A DNA stretch of 64,000 nucleotides from Argentina anserina (taxonomy: Eukaryota; Streptophyta; Magnoliopsida; Rosales; Rosaceae), in the NCBI RefSeq assembly GCF_933775445.1, contig NW_026089448.1:1-64000 (forward strand). Direction: 5' to 3'. Below the pieces are notes generated by a model. That model was given only the letters and a program-made list of their open reading frames with translations, did not search any database and was not told the DNA's origin. How positions within the stretch are numbered: the first letter of the stretch is position 1; each line of letters begins with the position of its first letter. This document shows, piece by piece, positions 28,577 through 42,840 of the stretch. The translations under genes were made by a program, and so were the position numbers.

Positions 28577-30710
28577 AATCTCGCATCAGAAAGCCGTTCA
28601 GAAAGATACTCAAACGAGAATTGAAAAGATACACAATTGGAATAGTAAAGATACGCAAACGATGTAAAGATACTCAGTTTGAAAGAAACACACTCCCACA
28701 CTTGCAAAACTCTCAAATTCAATAGAAACTCGCATCAGAAAGCCTTACAGAAAGATACTCAAACGAGAATTGAAAAGATACACAATTGGAATAGTAAATA
28801 TACGCAAACGATGTAAAGATACTCAGTTTGAAAGAAACACACTCCCACACTTGCAAAACTCTCAAATTCAATAGAAACTCGCATCAGAAAGCCGTTCAGA
28901 AAGATACTCAAACGAGAATTGAAAAGATACACAATTGGAATAGTAAAGATACGCAAACGATGTAAAGATACTCAGTTTGAAAGAAACACACTCCCAGACT
29001 TGCAAAACTCTCAAATTCAATAGAAACTCTCATCAGAAAGCCGTTCAGAAAGATACTCAAACGAGAATTGAAAAGATACACAATTGGAATAGTAAAGATA
29101 CGCAAACGATGTAAAGATACTCAGTTTGAAAGAAACACACTCCCACACTTGCAAAACTCTCAAATTCAATAGAAACTCGCATCAGAAAGCCTTACATAAA
29201 GATGCTCAAACGAGAATTGAAAAGATACACAATTGGAATAGTAAAGATACGCAAACAATGTAAACATACTCAATTTGAAAGAAACACACTCCCACACTTG
29301 CAAAACTCTCAAATTCAATAGAAACTCGCATCAGAAAGCCTTACATAAAGATACTCAAACGAGAATTGAAAAGATACACAATTGGAATAGTAAACATACG
29401 CAAACGATGTAAAGATACTCAGTTTGAAAGAAACACACTCCCACACTTTCAAAACTCTCAAATTCAATAGAAACTCGCATCAGAAAGCCGTTCAGAAAGA
29501 TACTCAAACGAGAATTGAAAAGATACACAATTGGAATATTAAAGATACGCAAACGATGTAAAGATACTCAGTTTGAAAGAAACACACTCCCACACTTGCA
29601 AAACTCTCAAATTCAATAGAAACTCGCATCAGAAAGCCTTACATAAAGATACTCAAACGAGAATTGAAAAGATACACAATTGGAATAGTAAAGATACGCA
29701 AACGATGAAAAGATACTCAGTTTGAAAGAAACACACTCCCACACTTGCAAAACTCTCAAATTCAATAGAAACTCACATCAGAAAGCCTTACATAAAAATA
29801 CTCAAACGACAATTGAAAAGATACACAATTGGAATAGTAAATATACGCAAACGATGTAAAGATACTCAGTTTGAAAGAAACACACTCCCACACTTGCAAC
29901 ACTCTCAAATTCAATAGAAACTCGCATCAGAAAGCCTTACAGAAAGATACTCAAACGAGAATTGAAAAGATACACAATTGGAATAGTAAAGATACGCAAA
30001 CGATGTAAAGATACTCAGTTTGAAAGAAACACACTCCCAGACTTGCAAAACTCTCAAATTCAATAGAAACTCGCATCAGAAAGCCTTACATAAAGATACT
30101 CAAACGAGAATTGAAAAGATACACAATTGGAATAGTAAAGATACGCAAACGATGTAAAGATACTCAGTTTGAAAGAAACACACTCCCACACTTGCAAAAC
30201 TCTCAAATTCAATAGAAACTCGCATCAGAAAGCCTTACATAAAGATACTCAAACGAGAATTGAAAAGATACACAATTGGAATAGTAAACATACGCAAACG
30301 ATGTAAAGATACTCAGTTTGAAAGAAACACACTCCCACACTTTCAAAACTCTTAAATTCAATAGAAACTCGCATCAGAAAGCCGTTCAGAAAGATACTCA
30401 AACGAGAATTGAAAAGATACACAATTGGAATATTAAAGATACGCAAACGATGTAAAGATACTCAGTTTGAAAGAAACACACTCCCACACTTGCAAAACTC
30501 TCAAATTCAATAGAAACTCGCATCAGAAAGCCTTACATAAAGATACTCAAACGAGAATTGAAAAGATACACAATTGGAATAGTAAAGATACGCAAACGAT
30601 GAAAAGATACTCAGTTTGAAAGAAACACACTCCCACACTTGCAAAACTCTCAAATTCAATAGAAACTCGCATCAGAAAGCCTTACATAAAGATACTCAAA
30701 CGACAATTGA

Positions 30711-32200
30711 AAAGATACAAAATTGGAATAGTAAAGATACGCAAACGATGTAAACATACTCAATTTGAAAGAAACACACTGCCACACTTGCAAAACTCTC
30801 AAATTCAATAGAAACTCGCATCAGAAAGCCTTACAGAAAGATACTCAAACGAGAATTGAAAAGATACACAATTGGAATAGTAAATATACGCAAACGATGT
30901 AAAGATACTCAGTTTGAAAGAAACACACTCCCACACTTGCAAAACTCTCAAATTTAATAGAAACTCGCATCAGAAAGCCTTACAGAAAGATACTCAAACG
31001 AGAATTGAAAAGATACACAATTGGAATTGTAAAGATACGCAAACGATGTAAAGATACTCAGTTTGAAAGAAACACACTCCCACACTTGCAAAACTCTCAA
31101 ATTCAATAGAAACTCGCATCAGAAAGCCTTACATAAAGATACTCAAACGAGAATTGAAAAGATACACAATTGGAATAGTAAAGATACGCAAACGATGAAA
31201 AGATACTCAGTTTGAAAGAAACACACTCCCACACTTGCAAAACTCTCAAATTCAATAGAAACTCGCATCAGAAAGCCTTACATAAAAATACTCAAAGGAC
31301 AATTGAAAAGATACACAATTGGAATAGTAAATATACGCAAACGATGTAAAGATACTCAGTTTGAAAGAAACACACTCCCACACTTGCAACACTCTCAAAT
31401 TCAATAGAAACTCGCATCAGAAAGCCTTACAGAAAGATACTCAAACGAGAATTGAAAAGATACACAATTGGAATTGTAAAGATACGCAAACGATGTAAAG
31501 ATACTCAGTTTGAAAGAAACACACTCCCACACTTGCAAAACTCTCAAATTCAATAGAAACTCGCATCAGAAAGTCTTTCAGAAAGATACTCAAACGAGAA
31601 TTGAAAAGATACACAATTGGAATAGTAAAGATACGCAAACGATGTAAAGATACTCAGTTTGAAAGAAACACACTCCCACACTTGCAAAACTCTCAAATTC
31701 AATAGAAACTCGCATCAGAAAGCCTTACATAAAGATACTCAAACGAGAATTGAAAAGATACACAATTGGAATAGTAAACATACGCAAACGATGTAAAGAT
31801 ACTCAGTTTGAAAGAAACACACTCCCACACTTTCAAAACTCTCAAATTCAATAGAAACTCGCATCAGAAAGCCGTTCAGAAAGATACTCAAACGAGAATT
31901 GAAAAGATACACAATTGGAATATTAAAGATACGCAAACGATGTAAAGATACTCAGTTTGAAAGAAACACACTCCCACACTTGCAAAACTCTCAAATTCAA
32001 TAGAAACTCGCATCAGAAAGCCTTACATAAAGATACTCAAACGAGAATTGAAAAGATACACAATTGGAATAGTAAACATACGCAAACGATGTAAAGATAC
32101 TCAGTTTGAAAGAAACACACTCCCACACTTGCAAAACTCTCAAATTCAATAGAAACTCGCATCAGAAAGCCTTACATAAAGATACTCAAACGACAATTGA
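30711..32200 (+). repeat. Higher-order repeat unit 1 (10 monomers)
   Basis: First of a series of units marked by the rare AAAGATACAAAATTGG variant, at 30711, 32201, 33691, 35628 and 37416. Other shared markers are AATTGGAATTG, CTTGCAACACTC, CAAAGGACAATTG and CACTTTCAAAAC with AATATTAAAG. This unit carries AAGTCTTTCAG near 31573, which is seen again only near 38278. Confidence 0.82.
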
Positions 32201-33690
32201 AAAGATACAAAATTGGAATAGTAAAGATACGCAAACGATGTAAACATACTCAATTTGAAAAAAACACACTGCCACACTTGCAAAACTCTCAAATTCAATA
32301 GAAACTCGCATCAGAAAGCCTTACAGAAAGATACTCAAACGAGAATTGAAAAGATACACAATTGGAATAGTAAATATACGGAAACGATGTAAAGATACTC
32401 AGTTTGAAAGAAACACACTCCCACACTTGCAAAACTCTCAAATTTAATAGAAACTCGCATCAGAAAGCCTTACAGAAAGATACTCAAACGAGAATTGAAA
32501 AGATACACAATTGGAATTGTAAAGATACGCAAACGATGTAAAGATACTCAGTTTGAAAGAAACACACTCCCACACTTGCAAAACTCTCAAATTCAATAGA
32601 AACTCGCATCAGAAAGTCTTACATAAAGATACTCAAACGAGAATTGAAAAGATACACAATTGGAATAGTAAAGATACGCAAACGATGAAAAGATACTCAG
32701 TTTGAAAGAAACACACTCCCACACTTGCAAAACTCTCAAATTCAATAGAAACTCGCATCAGAAAGCCTTACATAAAAATACTCAAAGGACAATTGAAAAG
32801 ATACACAATTGGAATAGTAAATATACGCAAACGATGTAAAGATACTCAGTTTGAAAGAAACACACTCCCACACTTGCAACACTCTCAAATTCAATAGAAA
32901 CTCGCATCAGAAAGCCTTACAGAAAGATACTCAAACGAGAATTGAAAAGATACACAATTGGAATAGTAAAGATACGCAAACGATGTAAAGATACTCAGTT
33001 TGAAAGAAACACACTCCCACACTTGCAAAACTCTCAAATTCAATAGAAACTCGCATCAGAAAGCCGTTCAGAAAGATACTCAAACGAGAATTGAAAAGAT
33101 ACACAATTGGAATAGTAAAGATACGCAAACGATGTAAAGATACTCAGTTTGAAAGAAACACACTCCCACACTTGCAAAACTCTCAAATTCAATAGAAACT
33201 CGCATCAGAAAGCCTTACATAAAGATACTCAAACGAGAATTGAAAAGATACACAATTGGAATAGTAAACATACGCAAACGATGTAAAGATACTCAGTTTG
33301 AAAGAAACACACTCCCACACTTTCAAAACTCTCAAATTCAATAGAAACTCGCATCAGAAAGCCGTTCAGAAAGATACTCAAACGATTATTGAAAAGATAC
33401 ACAATTGGAATATTAAAGATACGCAAACGATGTAAAGATACTCAGTTTGAAAGAAACACACTCCCACACTTGCAAAACTCTCAAATTCAATAGAAACTCG
33501 CATCAGAAAGCCTTACATAAAGATACTCAAACGAGAATTGAAAAGATACACAATTGGAATAGTAAAGATACGCAAACGATGAAAAGATACTCAGTTTGAA
33601 AGAAACACACTCCCACACTTGCAAAACTCTCAAATTCAATAGAAACTCGCATCAGAAAGCCTTACATAAAGATACTCAAACGACAATTGA
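32201..33690 (+). repeat. Higher-order repeat unit 2 (10 monomers)
   Basis: 1490-bp unit collinear with the previous one. It adds the markers TATACGGAAACG and AAGTCTTACAT, which then persist in all later units, so those variants arose or were fixed here. A private substitution TTTGAAAAAAAC lies near 32260. Confidence 0.82.
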
Positions 33691-35627
33691 AAAGATACAA
33701 AATTGGAATAGTAAAGATACGCAAACGATGTAAACATACTCAATTTGAAAGAAACACACTGCCACACTTGCAAAACTCTCAAATTCAATAGAAACTCGCA
33801 TCAGAAAGCCTTACAGAAAGATACTCAAACGAGAATTGAAAAGATACACAATTGGAATAGTAAATATACGGAAACGATGTAAAGATACTCAGTTTGAAAG
33901 AAACACACTCCCACACTTGCAAAACTCTCAAATTGAATAGAAACTCGCATCAGAAAGCCTTACAGAAAGATACTCAAACGAGAATTGAAAAGATACACAA
34001 TTGGAATTGTAAAGATACGCAAACGATGTAAAGATACTCAGTTTGAAAGAAACACACTCCCACACTTGCAAAACTCTCAAATTCAATAGAAACTCGCATC
34101 AGAAAGTCTTACATAAAGATACTCAAACGAGAATTGAAAAGATACACAATTGGAATAGTAAAGATACGCAAACGATGAAAAGATACTCAGTTTGAAAGAA
34201 ACACACTCCCACACTTGCAAAACTCTCAAATTCAATAGAAACTCGCATCAGAAAGCCTTACATAAAAATACTCAAAGGACAATTGAAAAGATACACAATT
34301 GGAATAGTAAATATACGCAAACGATGTAAAGATACTCAGTTTGAAAGAAACACACTCCCACACTTGCAACACTCTCAAATTCAATAGAAACTCGCATCAG
34401 AAAGCCTTACATAAAAATACTCAAACGAGAATTGAAAAGATACACAATTGGAATAGTAAAGATACGCAAACGATGAAAAGATACTCAGTTTGAAAGAAAC
34501 ACACTCCCACACTTGCAAAACTCTCAAATTCAATAGAAACTCGCATCAGAAAGCCTTACATAAAAATACTCAAAGGACAATTGAAAAGATACACAATTGG
34601 AATAGTAAATATACGCAAACGATGTAAAGATACTCAGTTTGAAAGAAACACACTCCCACACTTGCAACACTCTCAAATTCAATAGAAACTCGCATCAGAA
34701 AGCCTTACAGAAAGATACTCAAACGAGAATTGAAAAGATACACAATTGGAATAGTAAAGATACGCAAACGATGTAAAGATACTCAGTTTGAAAGAAACAC
34801 ACTCCCACACTTGCAAAACTCTCAAATTCAATAGAAACTCGCATCAGAAAGCCGTTCAGAAAGATACTCAAACGAGAATTGAAAAGATACACAATTGGAA
34901 TAGTAAAGATACGCAAACGATGTAAAGATACTCAGTTTGAAAGAAACACACTCCCACACTTGCAAAACTCTCAAATTCAATAGAAACTCGCATCAGAAAG
35001 CCGTTCAGAAAGATACTCAAACGAGAATTGAAAAGATACACAATTGGAATAGTAAAGATACGCAAACGATGTAAAGATACTCAGTTTGAAAGAAACACAC
35101 TCCCACACTTGCAAAACTCTCAAATTCAATAGAAACTCGCATCAGAAAGCCTTACATAAAGATACTCAAACGAGAATTGAAAAGATACACAATTGGAATA
35201 GTAAACATACGCAAACGATGTAAAGATACTCAGTTTGAAAGAAACAAACTCCCACACTTTCAAAACTCTCAAATTCAATAGAAACTCGCATCAGAAAGCC
35301 GTTCAGAAAGATACTCAAACGATTATTGAAAAGATACACAATTGGAATATTAAAGATACGCAAACGATGTAAAGATACTCAGTTTGAAAGAAACACACTC
35401 CCACACTTGCAAAACTCTCAAATTCAATAGAAACTCGCATCAGAAAGCCTTACATAAAGATACTCAAACGAGAATTGAAAAGATACACAATTGGAATAGT
35501 AAAGATACGCAAACGATGAAAAGATACTCAGTTTGAAAGAAACACACTCCCACACTTGCAAAACTCTCAAATTCAATAGAAACTCGCATCAGAAAGCCTT
35601 ACATAAAGATACTCAAACGACAATTGA
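33691..35627 (+). repeat. Higher-order repeat unit 3 (13 monomers)
   Basis: 1937-bp unit, three monomers longer than its predecessors. The gain is from local duplications: the GATGAAAAG / CAAAGGACAATTG monomer pair occurs twice (about 34.18-34.67 kb), and there is one additional GCCGTTC monomer (34.85-35.0 kb). It introduces TCAAATTGAATAG and CGATTATTG variants, also found in units 4 and 5. Confidence 0.8.
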
Positions 35628-37415
35628 AAAGATACAAAATTGGAATAGTAAAGATACGCAAACGATGTAAACATACTCAATTTGAAAGAAACACACTGCC
35701 ACACTTGCAAAACTCTCAAATTCAATAGAAACTCGCATCAGAAAGCCTTACAGAAAGATACTCAAACGAGAATTGAAAAGATACACAATTGGAATAGTAA
35801 ATATACGGAAACGATGTAAAGATACTCAGTTTGAAAGAAACACACTCCCACACTTGCAAAACTCTCAAATTGAATAGAAACTCGCATCAGAAAGCCTTAC
35901 AGAAAGATACTCAAACGAGAATTGAAAAGATACACAATTGGAATTGTAAAGATACGCAAACGATGTAAAGATACTCAGTTTGAAAGAAACACACTCCCAC
36001 ACTTGCAAAACTCTCAAATTCAATAGAAACTCGCATCAGAAAGTCTTACATAAAGATACTCAAACGAGAATTGAAAAGATACACAATTGGAATAGTAAAG
36101 ATACGCAAACGATGAAAAGATACTCAGTTTGAAAGAAACACACTCCCACACTTGCAAAACTCTCAAATTCAATAGAAACTCGCATCAGAAAGCCTTACAT
36201 AAAAATACTCAAAGGACAATTGAAAAGATACACAATTGGAATAGTAAATATACGCAAACGATGTAAAGATACTCAGTTTGAAAGAAACACACTCCCACAC
36301 TTGCAACACTCTCAAATTCAATAGAAACTCGCATCAGAAAGCCTTACATAAAAATACTCAAACGAGAATTGAAAAGATACACAATTGGAATAGTAAAGAT
36401 ACGCAAACGATGAAAAGATACTCAGTTTGAAAGAAACACACTCCCACACTTGCAAAACTCTAAAATTCAATAGAAACTCGCATCAGAAAGCCTTACATAA
36501 AAATACTCAAAGGACAATTGAAAAGATACACAATTGGAATAGTAAATATACGCAAACGATGTAAAGATACTCAGTTTGAAAGAAACACACTCCCACACTT
36601 GCAACACTCTCAAATTCAATAGAAACTCGCATCAGAAAGCCTTACAGAAAGATACTCAAACGAGAATTGAAAAGATACACAATTGGAATAGTAAAGATAC
36701 GCAAACGATGTAAAGATACTCAGTTTGAAAGAAACACACTCCCACACTTGCAAAACTCTCAAATTCAATAGAAACTCGCATCAGAAAGCCGTTCAGAAAG
36801 ATACTCAAACGAGAATTGAAAAGATACACAATTGGAATAGTAAAGATACGCAAACGATGTAAAGATACTCAGTTTGAAAGAAACACACTCCCACACTTGC
36901 AAAACTCTCAAATTCAATAGAAACTCGCATCAGAAAGCCTTACATAAAGATACTCAAACGAGAATTGAAAAGATACACAATTGGAATAGTAAACATACGC
37001 AAACGATGTAAAGATACTCAGTTTGAAAGAAACACACTCCCACACTTTCAAAACTCTCAAATTCAATAGAAACTCGCATCAGAAAGCCGTTCAGAAAGAT
37101 ACTCAAACGATTATTGAAAAGATACACAATTGGAATAGTAAAGATACGCAAACGATGTAAAGATACTCAGTTTGAAAGAAACACACTCCCACACTTGCAA
37201 AACTCTCAAATTCAATAGAAACTCGCATCAGAAAGCCTTAAATAAAGATACTCAAACGAGAATTGAAAAGATACACAATTGGAATAGTAAAGATACGCAA
37301 ACGATGAAAAGATACTCAGTTTGAAAGAAACACACTCCCACACTTGCAAAACTCTCAAATTCAATAGAAACTCGCATCAGAAAGCCTTACATAAAGATAC
37401 TCAAACGACAATTGA
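35628..37415 (+). repeat. Higher-order repeat unit 4 (12 monomers)
   Basis: 1788-bp unit that keeps the doubled GATGAAAAG / CAAAGGACAATTG pair of unit 3 but has one GCCGTTC monomer fewer. Private changes include CTCTAAAATTC near 36470 and CTTAAATAAAG near 37240. Confidence 0.8.
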
Positions 37416-38400
37416 AAAGATACAAAATTGGAATAGTAAAGATACGCAAACGATGTAAACATACTCAATTTGAAAGAAACACACTGCCACACTTGCAAAA
37501 CTCTCAAATTCAATAGAAACTCGCATCAGAAAGCCTTACAGAAAGATACTCAAACGAGAATTGAAAAGATACACAATTGGAATAGTAAATATACGGAAAC
37601 GATGTAAAGATACTCAGTTTGAAAGAAACACACTCCCACACTTGCAAAACTCTCAAATTGAATAGAAACTCGCATCAGAAAGCCTTACAGAAAGATACTC
37701 AAACGAGAATTGAAAAGATACACAATTGGAATTGTAAAGATACGCAAACGATGTAAAGATACTCAGTTTGAAAGAAACACACTCCCACACTTGCAAAACT
37801 CTCAAATTCAATAGAAACTCGCATCAGAAAGTCTTACATAAAGATACTCAAACGAGAATTGAAAAGATACACAATTGGAATAGTAAAGATACGCAAACGA
37901 TGAAAAGATACTCAGTTTGAAAGAAACACACTCCCACACTTGCAAAACTCTCAAATTCAATAGAAACTCGCATCAGAAAGCCTTACATAAAAATACTCAA
38001 AGGACAATTGAAAAGATACACAATTGGAATAGTAAATATACGCAAACGATGTAAAGATACTCAGTTTGAAAGAAACACACTCCCACACTTGCAACACTCT
38101 CAAATTCAATAGAAACTCGCATCAGAAAGCCTTACAGAAAGATACTCAAACGAGAATTGAAAAGATACACAATTGGAATTGTAAAGATACGCAAACGATG
38201 TAAAGATACTCAGTTTGAAAGAAACACACTCCCACACTTGCAAAACTCTCAAATTCAATAGAAACTCGCATCAGAAAGTCTTTCAGAAAGATACTCAAAC
38301 GAGAATTGAAAAGATACACAATTGGAATAGTAAAGATACGCAAACGATGTAAAGATACTCAGTTTGAAAGAAACACACTCCCACACTTGCAAAACTCTCA
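37416..38400 (+). repeat. Higher-order repeat unit 5 (partial)
   Basis: Follows the unit pattern for about 6.5 monomers. It then ends in the AAGTCTTTCAG monomer near 38278, as in unit 1, before the array changes to C-type and ACTGAAACG monomers. The downstream limit is approximate. Confidence 0.7.
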
Positions 38401-38629
38401 AATTCAATAGAAACTCGCATCAGAAAGCCGTTCAGAAAGATACTCAAACGAGAATTGAAAAGATACACAATTGGAATATTAAAGATACGCAAACGATGTA
38501 AAGATACTCAGTTTGAAGGAAACACACTCCCACACTTGCAAAACTCTCAAATTCAATAGAAACTCGCATCAGAAAGCCTTACAGAAAGATACTGAAACGA
38601 GAATTGAAAAGATACACAATTGGAATAGT

Positions 38630-41600
38630 AAAGATACGCAAACGATGTAAAGATACTCAGTTTGAAAGAAACACACTGCCACACTTGCAAAACTCTCAAA
38701 TTCAATAGAAACTCGCATCAGAAAGCCTTACAGAAAGATACTCAAACGAGAATTGAAAAGATACACAATTGGAATAGTAAAGATACGCAAACGATGTAAA
38801 CATACTCAATTTGAAAGAAACACACTGCCACACTTGCAAAACTCTCAAATTCAATAGAAACTCGCATCAGAAAGCCTTACAGAAAGATACTGAAACGAGA
38901 ATTGAAAAGATACACAATTGGAATAGTAAAGATACGCAAACGATGTAAACATACTCAATTTGAAAGAAACACACTCCCACACTTGCAAAACTCTCAAATT
39001 CAATAGAAATTCGCATCAGAAAGCCTTACATAAAGATACTCAAACGACAATTGAAAAGATACACAATTGGAATAGTAAAGATACGCAAACGATGTAAACA
39101 TACTCAATTTGAAAGAAACACACTCCCAGACTTGCAAAACTCTCAAATTCAATAGAAACTCGCATCAGAAAGCCTTACAGAAAGATACTCAAACGAGAAT
39201 TGAAAAGATACACAATTGGAATAGTAAAGATACGCAAACGATGTAAACATACTCAATTTGAAAGAAACACACTGCCACACTTGCAAAACTCTCAAATTCA
39301 ATAGAAACTCGCATCAGAAAGCCTTACATAAAGATACTCAAACGACAATTGAAAAGATACACAATTGGAATAGTAAATATACGCAAACGATGTAAAGATA
39401 CTCAGTTTGAAAGAAACACACTGCCACACTTGCAAAACTCTCAAATTCAATAGAAACTCGCATCAGAAAGCCTTACATAAAGATACTCAAACGAGAATTG
39501 AAAAGATACACAATTGGAATAGTAAAGATACGCAAACGATGAAAAGATACTCAATTTGAAAGAAACACACTGCCACACTTGCAAAACTCTCAAATTCAAT
39601 AGAAACTCGCATCAGAAAGCCTTACATAAAGATACTCAAACGAGAATTGAAAAGATACACAATTGGAATAGTAAAGATACGCAAACGATGTAAAGATACT
39701 CAGTTTGAAAGAAACACACTCCCACACTTGCAAAACTCTCAAATTCAATAGAAACTCGCATCAGAAAGCCTTACATAAAGATATTCAAACGAGAATTGAA
39801 AAGATACACAATTGGAATAGTAAACATACGCAAACGATGTAAAGATACTCAGTTTGAAAGAAACACACTCCCACACTTTCAAAACTCTCAAATTCAATAG
39901 AAACTCGCATCAGAAAGCCGTTCAGAAAGATACTCAAACGAGAATTGAAAAGATACACAATTGGAATAGTAAAGATACGCAAACGATGTAAAGATACTCA
40001 GTTTGAAAGAAACACACTCCCACACTTGCAAAACTCTCAAATTCAATAGAAATTCGCATCAGAAAGCCGTTCAGAAAGATACTCAAACGACAATTGAAAA
40101 GATACACAATTGGAATAGTAAAGATACGCAAACGATGTAAACATACTCAATTTGAAAGAAACACACTCCCAGACTTGCAAAACTCTCAAATTCAATAGAA
40201 ACTCGCATCAGAAAGCCTTACATAAAGATACTCAAACGACAATTGAAAAGATACACAATTGGAATAGTAAAGATACGCAAACGATGTAAACATACTCAAT
40301 TTGAAAGAAACACACTGCCACACTTGCAAAACTCTCAAATTCAATAGAAACTCGCATCAGAAAGCCTTACAGAAAGATACTCAAACGAGAATTGAAAAGA
40401 TACACAATTGGAATAGTAAATATACGCAAACGATGTAAACATACTCAATTTGAAAGAAACACACTGCCACACTTGCAAAACTCTCAAATTCAATAGAAAC
40501 TCGCATCAGAAAGCCCTACAGAAAGATACTCAAACGAGAATTGAAAAGATACACAACTGGAATAGTAAAGATACGCAAACGATGTAAACATACTCAGTTT
40601 GAAAGAAACACACTCCCACACTTGCAAAACTCTCAAATTCAATAGAAACTCGCATCAGAAAAGCCTTACATAAAGATACTCAAACGACAATTGAAAAGAT
40701 ACACAATTGGAATAGTAAATATATGCAACGATGTAAAGATACTCAGTTTGAAAGCAACACACTCCCACACTTGCAAAACTCTCAAATTCAATAGAAACTC
40801 GCATCAGAAAGCCTTACAGAAAGATACTCAAACGAGAATTGAAAAGATACACAATTGGAATAGTAAAGATACGCAAACGATGAAAAGATACTCAGTTTGA
40901 AAGAAACACACTCCCACACTTGCAAAACTCTCAAATTCAATAGAAACTCGCATCAGAAAGCCTTACAGAAAGATACTCAAACGAGAATTGAAAAGATACA
41001 CAATTGGAATAGTAAAGATACGCAAACGATGTAAAGATACTCAGTTTGAAAGAAACACACTCCCACACTTGCAAAACTCTCAAATTCAATAGAAACTCGC
41101 ATCAGAAAGCCGTTCAGAAAGATACTCAAACGAGAATTGAAAAGATACACAATTGGAATAGTAAAGATACGCAAGCGATGTAAAGTTACTCAGTTTGAAA
41201 GAAACACACTCCCACACTTGTAAAACTCTCAAATTCAATAGAAACTCGCTTCAGAAAGCCGTTCAGAAAGATACTCAAACGAGAATTGAAAAGATACACA
41301 ATTTTAATGGTAAAGATACGCAAACGATGTAAAGATACTCAGTTTGAAAGAAACACACTCCCACACTTGCAAAACTCTCAAATTCAATAGAAACTCGAAT
41401 CAGAAAGCCGTTCAGAAAGATACTCAAACGAGAATTGAAAAGATACACAATTGGAATAGTAAACATACGCAAACGATGTAAACATACTCAATTTGAAAGA
41501 AACACACTGCCACACTTGCAAAACTCTCAAATTCAATAGAAACTCGCATCAGAAAAGCCTTACATAAAGATACTCAAACGAAAATTGAAAAGATACACAA

Positions 41601-41761
41601 TTGGAATAGTAAATATACGCAAACGATGTAAAGATACTCAGTTTGAAAGAAACACACTCCCACACTTGCAAAACTCTCAAATTCAATAGAAACTCGCATC
41701 AGAAAGCCTTACACAAAGATACTCAAACGAGAATTGAAAAGATACACAATTGGAATAGTAA
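38630..41761 (+). repeat. 3132-bp direct duplication, left copy
   Basis: About 21 monomers directly left of the inserted element. They match 43506-46637 at a constant offset of 4876 bp. Private markers in both copies include ATATGCAACG (a 1-bp deletion), two CAGAAAAGCC monomers (1-bp insertions), GAAAGTTACTC-type changes after GCAAGCG, and AATTTTAATGG. I found three differences: 39509 C against 44385 A, 39969 G against 44845 T, and 41078 T against 45954 C. The left edge is exact: upstream of 38630 the array has ACTGAAACG, whereas the sequence before the element has ACTCAAACG. Confidence 0.93.
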
Positions 41762-42082
41762 TGATAGAGCGTTTTGTTAGAACGTCTATAAAATACCCTG
41801 AAAAACATCATCGTTAGTATAGAATAAGCAGGGATCGTTCAGTCCGGGGAATCAAAAGGGCCTCAACACTTATCATGTTATTGGGGGATTTGATTTGGAT
41901 TCTAAAACTACAACTTAAAATAAATCCTAAATTACTTATATACAATTGATCAACCACTCATCACATAACCAAAACACGAATTCTACTCAAGAAACATGTA
42001 TGACATGCATAGAACAACATATAGGCAGCAAGTATTTTCGATTCTTCTTAAGTCCATTTCAATTCCAATTCTAATTAGAGTC

Positions 42083-42331
42083 CGAAGCGGTTCATCTAAT
42101 CGTTAAGACTTCTTAATTATTTAGAATCAACGAAGCGTTAAATCCTAAACATATGCTAAAGAGAGTTCAACATAACGAAGCGTCTAGTTAAACAACAAAG
42201 TAGCACATAAGCACATTAAGTCGAATTGGAGACATGTTACACAAGCATGGCGTCACTCATCTTGATTAAACATGCAAATTCCTAGAACTATCACAGCCCT
42301 ATATAAGTATCCATAATTGAAACACGAAGCG
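42083..42331 (-). repeat. Four dispersed CGCTTCG heptamers in the LTR leader
   Basis: CGAAGCG on the + strand (CGCTTCG on the transcribed strand) appears at 42083-42089, 42131-42137, 42176-42182 and 42325-42331. Three of the four are separated by about 45-48 bp. In AT-rich DNA a CG-containing heptamer four times in 250 bp is unexpected by chance. It lies downstream of the proposed start site, in the R-U5 part. Function is unknown. Confidence 0.55.
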
Positions 42332-42840
42332 CATATTCAATCAATGAACACTTTGGTGAATGAAATCGCAACCTTAGGAGAACCATGGCCTTGGCTTCCT
42401 CGAGCATTGATTTAGATGCACAAGTTCAAGGAATAAATTGAAATAAAACCTAAATAGAAATAGAAAACCTACTGCCCCTATTCATCTAGCACGGCATACA
42501 TACATATTTCAATGAAATCATACAATCAAAACATAAAACCAAAGAAGTCTGAATTTATGTTCTTCATATATGAAACCGAAAATAACATCCAATGATTCAT
42601 ACAATGAATTCAAAATTTGCAGAAAATAAAAAGAAAGATTACAAGCCATGGATGAATCACACATTAGAAACCTTCTAGGATGAACCAAGGATGAATTCGA
42701 ATTGGTGGAGGAGGAAGATGAGCACGACTTGGTGATGATGGATGAAGGTTTTTTGCTTGAATTTTCTGGATGTTCTTGGGCAGCAATTCGGCTTTGTTTG
42801 TGAGAGAATGGAGATCGTGAATTGTGAGGGAGGCCATGCC

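Larger units (their letters stand above)
1..41761 (+). repeat. 149-bp satellite array, left arm (about 280 monomers)
   Basis: Head-to-tail copies of a 149-bp monomer fill this interval without any other sequence, all in the same orientation. The period is seen directly: landmarks such as ACTCAAACGAGAATTG recur at exact multiples of 149 from end to end, and to about 40.6 kb only two 1-bp deletions (near 17.52 and 18.86 kb) shift the register. Monomers differ by scattered substitutions, many shared between neighbours or between blocks several kilobases apart, as expected from unequal exchange and conversion. Composition is about 35% GC with A far exceeding T on this strand. Because 149 is not a multiple of three, the reading frame shifts at each monomer and no long frame survives. 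A 149-bp length is typical of nucleosome-sized plant satellites; centromeric location is inferred, not shown. Confidence 0.98.

Noticed and set aside
41787..41793. Plus-strand TATAAAA near the left end of the element
   Set aside because: It lies only 25 bp from the element end, leaving no room for a U3, whereas the minus-strand TATA box at 42841-42847 has a normal U3 length. It is more likely part of the U5 end.
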